From: Siphonodentalium dalli
Lineage: Eukaryota; Mollusca; Scaphopoda; Gadilida; Siphonodentaliidae
DNA length: 64,000 nt
Assembly (NCBI GenBank): GCA_032622095.1
Contig: CP136062.1
Location: forward strand, 3,348,001-3,412,000
Reading direction: 5' to 3'
Shown: in pieces, positions 57,013-64,000 of the stretch
How the letters are laid out: the number at the start of each line of letters is the position of its first letter
Numbering within the stretch: the first letter of the stretch is position 1
Made by a program: the position numbers and the translations under genes
Notes under the pieces: model-generated
What the model was told of the DNA's origin: nothing
The model's database searches: none
Seen by the model: the letters and a program-made list of their open reading frames with translations, nothing else

Positions 57013-58199
57013 TTGGGCCAGTTTTTGTCGGATACGATTTAATCGGACCGATCCAACTGAATTTGATTTCATCAGGAAAATCCGGCTCATGACGATGGCA
57101 ACGCGGGTGTTTTGCTTGTCACATGACCAAAACATCATTCATAATATCGGAATAGTTAGCAGCGACCGCTATTCTAAAATTATATCAAGAATTCTGATCA
57201 ATCGACAAGAAACAACGGCTGGTAGACCTATGTGCAGAAAATAGGTGCCCGTATATAATAATCGCAACAAGAGGGAGGCAGCTGTGGAAAGGTAGATTAC
57301 GCCAATTTACGGCTATTGGCACTATTAACTGTATTGCCCGTGACCTCAATATATTATTATTAATATATTTATTTTGTTTATTATTAATAAATATTAGTCT
57401 TTAGAAATTCATATGAATATAAATCACCAGGACTACCGGTAGATATAGTAAATGTCTAGATAGGCTGACCACGTACACCAGTTGACTATTTACTACAGTG
57501 ACATGCATAGCATGCATATGACCAGAGTGAAAATCGGACTCGTGCGCGCTGAACCCCAGATTTTATCGGGCCCGATTTATCCGGCAGCCGGATTTACCGG
57601 GCACAATCGGGGCCGTGTGCGCCGACACTTAATTTTGCTTCGATTACAGTTGCTTCGATTAATTTAGAGCTTTTAGAAGTTTAATATTAGTATCGCAATT
57701 CGCAATGCTATTTGTGCATAGATAATTTTGTTTTTATTATTATTGTCACCTAGTCGGCACAGTATGGGATTAGATACAACAGCGCCCAATGGCATACCGA
57801 TCTATTTCATCTGATTTTGCTAGAATCCATACATACCTTTTCACAAGAATACAGGGTAAATTGTGAGAATATTTGCGAGAATCTAGATTTGGATTCTCGC
57901 CGAAAAAATATAAGCACTGCGGTTTATGCTTTCAAAATGAGAGATAATTCTAAGATGCCCTTTATTTCTTTAAATATCACTTTTACGAAATAACGGCCTT
58001 GTCTAAAGAGTTACACCATAAAGACAAAAACTTTGCAAACTTATTGGACACTCAAAACTGCGATGACACATTGCTCATTTTATACGTCATACTGTATGTG
58101 CATAGAAATGGGAGCTCTTAGAAGGGGTCGGACTAGTCAAGTAGTAGTCGATTACCGTACAGGTCTCTGAATTTGCAGTTATTTTGTGTCGTTAGTGAA
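57013..58199. other. Sequence without recognised genes
   Basis: 'tcggatacgatttaatcgga' (57028) and 'cgggcccgatttatccggca' (57569) may be ends of one more element. I could not match them confidently. Confidence 0.35.
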
Positions 58200-58702
58200 C
58201 ATTCAGACGACCATGATACAATCGTAAGTGGAGGCATCGGGACCTGACGAAATTACGGATAGTTTATTGATAGATACCGGTAGACTGAGGGGTCGTCATA
58301 CATGATTTTTTACGTACACATGTAACAGAACGAGAAAGAGAAATGCGGGAGTCGCACCGAAAGTTGGCAGCACCCAGAATCCCAAAGCTAGTCACACATC
58401 CAAGCGGCTTCGACATTGCTTAACTTCGGTGATCACACAAAGCGTCTAACGACCATGACCAAGAAATCTAGACCTCTCGAGCAGAGAAGTCATCGGCCTT
58501 CTACATTTACAATGCGACAGCTATACACACAACTGCGATTACATTGCAAGTGGAAGTATTCAAGGATAAGCCACGATTTTGAATCTAAAATCAAACAGTG
58601 CTTGATATTATTGACATTATTTTTTTTCTTGCGATTATGACGTCAGCTACTTCCTACGATGGAAATTCTTCCACTTACGAATGAATCATGGTCACCTTAG
58701 TG
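58200..58702. mobile_element. CATTCAGACG-ended MITE, copy 1
   Basis: The left end is CATTCAGACGACCATGATAC. The right end inverts it loosely ('gaatgaatcatggtcacctt'), then TA. The interior 'acaactgcgattacattgca' recurs in 59058-59262 and about 60480-60530. Confidence 0.75.
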
Positions 58703-58704
58703 TA

Positions 58705-59057
58705 CCCTGCTGGACAAAACAAGTGTCCATTGGCACCGCTGTGAATTTGCCGTTTGGCCGTGGTGTCAGAGTTTGTAACAGCAGTTGAGCACCGCGGGCC
58801 GAACAGCAAGTACACTCAGACACTGCGGCCAAACAGCAAGTTCACTGCAGCTGAAAGGCAACTACTCTCGCAGTCGAATGGCATGTACACCATGGTTAGA
58901 TTTCTGGTTTGTATTGTCTTTTTTCAGTTTGATGAAAGTACACCGTCGCAACTACACCATGCTGAATGGCAGTTATACCGCGGCCTAACTGTAGTTAGCC
59001 AGTGGAGCTGCGGTGTAGTTGCATTTCGGCCGCGGTGGCAACGCTAACCGCACTGCA
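58705..59057. mobile_element. Truncated relative of the element at 49942
   Basis: Starts CCCTGCTGGACAAAACAAGT right after TA and runs inverted relative to the inner part of the first copy. The right end is lost after 'accgcactgcagt'. Confidence 0.8.
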
Positions 59058-59970
59058 GTCATCGGCCTTCTATATTCAGATTCACAATGTGAACGCTACA
59101 CACACAACTGTGATTACACTGCAAGTGGAAGTATAGTATCCAAGCATAAGCCACGATTTTGAATATAAAAACAAATGTCAGTGCTTGATATTGATATTTT
59201 TTACTTGCGAATTTGACGTGATCTAGCATGGTTACTTCCTACAATGGAAATTCTTCCACTTAGTGCCACCGCAGACGCTACGATTAAAATCGTCAGTGGA
59301 GAAAATCGTAGGTGGAGAAATAGTAGCTTGTCCGCAGACGCTATGGTGCTGCGATGTTTACAGCTACGATTTTATCCACGTGATCGATCACATGATAGCA
59401 AAACGTTAGACCACATTCTCCACATTATGCAACTAAATACATATGCATGGCATGTTTCTAAATTTTCTAAACTAACAATTTGATGTTGAAAGTTCAAGTG
59501 AAATTGAATATTGTTTTTATTTTGACATTTTTGTACCTGTCAACTCAACAGGCTCAGCTGCCCCAATTGAATTTCAACAATTGCGACAGCCCTCTTCTCC
59601 TTGCCTGATATATGGTATAGGCATGCACTCCCTGTCGTGCCACATCTCCACCAATGTGGCCTCGTTTTTGTAAGTGCAAGAAGTTTGTAAACGTTGCGCC
59701 ATTTTTGAATGTTTAATTTTCGTGGTATTTACAACATGACCAGTGCGACAGTGGTCATGTGACAGCTACGATCGCGTGCGTTGCCAAGGTCACGCCACGA
59801 TTTTCCTGGTAAAATCAAACAGTGCTTGATCGCTACGATTTGGCTACGTGGGCCATGTCGTGGGCATGCGCATTGGATGCTTCCTCCTGCGATTTTCCCC
59901 ACTTACGATTTTAATCGCAGCGTGTGTGGTGGCACTTACAATTGAATCATGCATGGTTGCTTTAGTAGTG
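59058..59970. mobile_element. Partial CATTCAGACG-family MITE split by another element
   Basis: 59058-59262 repeats the interior of copy 1 ('catcggccttcta', 'acaactgtgattacactgca'). It is split at 59263 and its right end resumes at 59939 ('caattgaatcatgcatggtt'). Confidence 0.7.
59263..59935. mobile_element. GTGCCACC-ended element, TTA-flanked
   Basis: Ends GTGCCACCGCAGACGCTACG and the inverse ending in GTGGTGGCAC, with roughly 45-bp arms containing 'gattaaaatcg'. Flanked by TTA (59260-59262, 59936-59938). The interior repeats 'gctacgatt'. No protein. Confidence 0.82.
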
Positions 59971-59972
59971 TA

Positions 59973-60316
59973 CCGCTATTCTCAAAGTAATTGACCAGAA
60001 AAACAGGGTGATACCCCGGTCATGACCGCGGTGATACCGGTAATAAACGGTAGCGGTATCGAGATGGTCATGGTGGTGGAGTTACGGTATTGGGCGATAA
60101 TGATACCGCGGTCTTTTAGCGGGCACCGCATTAATTTTGTTGAATACCGCGGTGATTTTCATGGAACTCTTTGAGGGGAGGTATTTACTCACACATACTT
60201 GTTCCCGTTAACAAGCGGTATCAGTACCGCGGTATTGGAGGATACCGCGATATAGTACCGCCATATTAACGGGGTGACACCACGTTATTGGTGGTCAATT
60301 ACTTTAAGTATAGCGG
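59973..60316. mobile_element. CCGCTAT-ended MITE with ACCGCGGT interior
   Basis: Ends CCGCTATTCTCAAAGTAATT and the inverse ending in ACTTTAAGTATAGCGG, with TA on each side. The arm 'aaagtaattgacca' also occurs in the hairpins at 2558-3035. The interior is rich in 'accgcggt'. Confidence 0.8.
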
Positions 60317-60318
60317 TA

Positions 60319-60672
60319 CATTCAGACGACCATGATTCAATCGTAAGTAGAGGAACTAAGCCCGACATGATCGTCAATAGTTTGTTCGGACGCTTGCGAT
60401 GTTGCATACATTATGATATCATAGATTGTTCCTAAAGCATGTGATTGACTACTGGCCTGCTATCATTTCAAGCTTCGATTTTTATGTACACATGACTGCG
60501 ATTAAGCCGCAAGTGGTGATAACCAAGAATGCCACGGTTTAGCATCTAAAATCAAGAGCTTGATATTATTTTATGCCCTACGATTTGGACGTGGACATGC
60601 GCAGTCCAGCTACCAGTTACTTCCTACGACGGAAATCTGTCCACTTACTATTGCATCGTGGTTGTCTGAATG
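60319..60672. mobile_element. CATTCAGACG-ended MITE, copy 2
   Basis: Ends CATTCAGACGACCATGATTC and the inverse ending in GTTGTCTGAATG, with TA on each side (60317-60318, 60673-60674). 354 bp. Confidence 0.87.
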
Positions 60673-60707
60673 TACCCTTAAGCAAGTTAATGTAACGTTC
60701 ACTTAGT

Positions 60708-62961
60708 CAGGGTTTCCGTCAGGCCGGCTGCGGGTCCGTCCCACGGACCCATTCCCCTCGCAGATGATCTGTTTGATTCATACATGTACCAAAAGTCAGC
60801 AGCAATATGTCATAAAAAATCTGGCTGCAACGGGAGTTCGGGGGGTTAAACAGAATACTGGTGAAAAAGCGGGTCAATTGTGCACAGTGTGTTACCAGTA
60901 CAGCGTAACCCTTTGAAATCAAAACTACAAAACAAAACTACAACGTAATGTTTGGTGTGCATTGAAATAGCGACGTTATATACAGCGTAATAAATGTCGC
61001 TGTAACATCAAAGAATGTCGGACTGCTGAGTACGGATATTATTTTGAATGAGATTTCTGTCGTTGAAAATAATCATGCTCGGAGATCCCGTGCTATCGTA
61101 CGATTACATAATTTGATCAAAGAATGCCGAATTGCTGAGTTAGGCAGAGTATGGATCAACATACGCCAACAGGCGGTTCTCCTACCAAAGGAGGTATCTA
61201 CCTCCGAGATCCCGTGCTATCGTACTATTGCAATACGGAACCTGTCCCAAATCAGTCTTTATAGCGGGAATTCATAGTGACAACACCATTCATTTGACCC
61301 ATATTACATGCATGGAGGATAAACACAAAAAACATACACCCCCCTCAAATATGGAGATAAAGTCAAAGTACGGTCAATAATAGTTTCGTTGTCCCGCCTG
61401 GGTCCCCAAACACAAACAACGGCGCACATGTTCCCATTTCCCGCCAAAACTCAATTATATTTCGCCGCTATAAATATCTCCTGAGACAAACCCTACAGTA
61501 TATGACGTCACAGTGCACAAATAGTTTTACGATTGACAGAATACATCGAATATATCAGTTTCATTTTCACGGAAGCTACCGGTACTTGAAATTCTAGGAA
61601 ATACTTAATTCAATTCTCCCAGCTATGTATTATTGGACAATGCATAGATGCTTTTTACATGAATTCCAGCGTGACGGAATCACCAAATTTTACGGAATTT
61701 CACTTTTCTGTGGCCTATAAAATCTAAAATTATGACCAGTAGGGTACCGCTTAAAATAAAAAACATTGTACATACTATACAAAGTTGTTTGATTATATAC
61801 AACTATATGTGTATTTAAGAATCATCTCACTCTGGGTCAAATTGTGTCCGTGACGGAATCACCAAAAAAGTGCCATCAATATGAGGGTAGGTCCGTACTA
61901 TTGAAGAACTCTGCTCATTCAGCCAAGCTGACCTGGAAAAAGTTCCCAATTAGTAAAGTAGATACATTATACTTGCAGAAAAAAGCCGCATTGTCACACA
62001 CTTATGTGTATATTACTAGTTAACTCGGTTTGTTCGCCGTGACGGAATCACACAACGGGCGTGACGGAATCACCGTGCGATTTTTTTAGGTATAGTTTTT
62101 TGTGTAACAAATGCGGACATTGTCATAAAAGCATAAAACTTGGCACATTTGTATATTAGGTCCCACGTATTATTTTCAGATATGGGGGCAATCACGAAAA
62201 TACTTTCCATGGCAACGGTTGCTATGCGACTGTTTTTACCTTAGAAACGGGTTGTTGGTAGGGGTTAAACCGTAATTTTACTAAAATATATGTGCAAAAA
62301 GGGGATACTATGGTAATTGAGGCAGATTGTGATATGGGAAATGTGACAAAAATAACATTTCCACACATGCCCCACTATTAACCTAGAATGACCATTGAGC
62401 TGCTTGAAAATGATATTTTGGTTCATTTTACCTTATTTGGCAAAACATGAAATATGCGTTGACTGCGCATGCGCGCATCATTGACCCACAGTCACACAAT
62501 ATCTGGTGTTTAAGAGATTGTATAGTGAGGGCAATGACCATTCCAAAATATATTCATTGGATAGTAATAATGAAATACAGAAGAAGCAACAACATTCCCC
62601 GATGACATGACAATGATGCAAATACCCATTATCGGTATCCATGGCGGCCTTTTCGTGGAATTCATGTTTAGTGTTTAGTTTCATTATACCTGTCGGAATC
62701 TTATTGTAAGTTATAAATTTTTAAACACTAACTTGTAGCTTGATATAGTGTTATGTGCGTAATTACATGATTAATTATCTGGATACCATCAACAGAATTA
62801 ATGCACCCACGGAAAATGATCGACTTGCATAATATACGTAGCTTTGGATTACTTTGTGGGACACTCAGGTGCAAGGAAATGGCTACTTTTCAGTGTCAAA
62901 TAACAAAAGTTATGTGTTTCCCCAATACGGACTCATTAATTTCCCCTTGGCGGAAACCCTG
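60708..62961. mobile_element. CAGGGTTT-ended element, copy 2 (2.25 kb)
   Basis: Ends CAGGGTTTCCGTC and the inverse ending in GGCGGAAACCCTG, flanked by CTTAGT (60702-60707, 62962-62967). The interior has a diverged duplication at about 61000-61230 ('gagatcccgtgctatcgta' twice, 'tcaaagaatg.cg..ttgctga' twice). It also holds four copies of GTGACGGAATCAC (61671-62074). No transposase frame. Confidence 0.75.
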
Positions 62962-64000
62962 CTTAGTGCAATGATTCATTGATTGTTGTTGGCATCTAAT
63001 CAATGGTTGCTGATTGAATATCACCATGTAGAACTTTGAACATAATGACATTGACAATAGGCCTACCATGATTGATGTTTTGATGGTGTATCGAATTTTC
63101 CAAGTTTTCTGTTGTTTTCATTTGCAAAATTGTCATCACGTTGAAAGTATCTATGCTTAGAAATTATGGACAGATGGAGTTCACAAATATGCACACATAC
63201 TGACGTAACTTACCTGCTAGTCACAGTCGGTTGTTGTGCTCGGTTTATGCCGATATTCACATAAATTGCACCTCGTGTTCACGAATTATTTCTGCGGCGG
63301 GACTATTTGTGAATTGTGATTGCGTATTAATTTATAGCACAAACTCACATCTCTTCGTCCGTTGTTGTTAGAAATACAACATTTTATAACATTAGTAAAC
63401 CTCAATACAATTAAAGAAGTAGTTTGTTTCATACAATTGCAGAATATTATGGGTTTAAATTGTCAATGCGTTTGGAACTATATGTTATCATCAAATTTTA
63501 TTTATCGGATTTATTTTTAGATTTTATCGACGAGCACTCATTGACTGAATCGAAATATTCGTCGATGATCGAAACAAGTTAATAGCCTGGCCCGGGTTAC
63601 TCTGCTTTAAACTTATGAATATTGCACGAATCTATCTAAAATACCGATAGAAAATTGAAGATATTCTCTACATGGGCATTGATGCGACTGGTATTAGTTT
63701 TCTGGGAAAATGTTTTTTAATTTGTAAACAATCATCGACTGATTTGTGTTGGTCTTGACAACCGATTACGACAATATACAAATTCAAATTATTTATTGGT
63801 TATGACCATATTCTAGCGTAATCCAAGATAAAATACATATATAAATACCATCTTACATATAATCATTATATATTATTACTGCCTATAGACTACAGTAATA
63901 TATCTATAGTTTCAACTTTTACGACAATAATGCTTTAGGCCCACCGATCCTATGTGCGACATTTCTGCTCCCCAAAATTCGAAATCCAAGGGTCGTATTA
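62962..64000. other. Sequence without recognised features
   Basis: AT-rich. 'atttatagcacaaactca' near 63333 also occurs near 44910. No gene is seen. Confidence 0.4.

Noticed and set aside
61001-61017. 17-bp match to the LTR (tgtaacatcaaagaatg)
   Set aside because: A match of this length is expected about once by chance in a window this large, and the flanks do not match.

Overview
This is a 64 kb piece of an animal nuclear genome: AT-rich, gene-poor, packed with introns and repeats. It is most likely from a marine lophotrochozoan such as a mollusc. That guess rests on general resemblance: dispersed repeats carrying 'gggccataactctgg', repeats with CAGACAGA tails, and many copies of the palindrome TACATGTA. 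None of these fixes the species.

One host gene can be read end to end. It is a C1GALT1-like core 1 beta-1,3-galactosyltransferase (T-synthase family) on the + strand. Exon 1 (4645-4948) encodes the signal anchor and stem, exon 2 (7369-8027) most of the catalytic domain, and exon 3 (40522-40677) the last 51 residues. The exons join in frame (introns of phase 1 and phase 0) to give 372 residues, close to the family's usual length. Intron 2 is about 32.5 kb long and has served as a landing pad for mobile DNA.

The largest insertion is a complete Ty3/gypsy-type LTR retrotransposon on the - strand (19040-29254). Its two 467-bp LTRs are identical by eye, and gag and pol are open. A textbook -1 frameshift signal sits at the gag/pol junction: slippery heptamer TTTAAAC, 6-nt spacer, 11-bp perfect hairpin. 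The element lies inside a tRNA-derived SINE-like sequence, whose body also holds a MITE with an 8-bp target duplication, so the order of some insertions can be read.

The rest of the intron and the 23 kb downstream of the gene hold many non-autonomous DNA transposons. Several have clear target duplications: TTAA (piggyBac-like), 8 bp (hAT-like) and TA. There are also elements with tandem cores of about 145-160 bp, a satellite of 157-bp monomers in intron 1, palindromic hairpin arrays, and a frameshifted C2H2 zinc-finger pseudogene (10847-11438). No tRNA, rRNA or CRISPR features were recognised. Besides the T-synthase and the retrotransposon's gag/pol, no other intact gene is supported.
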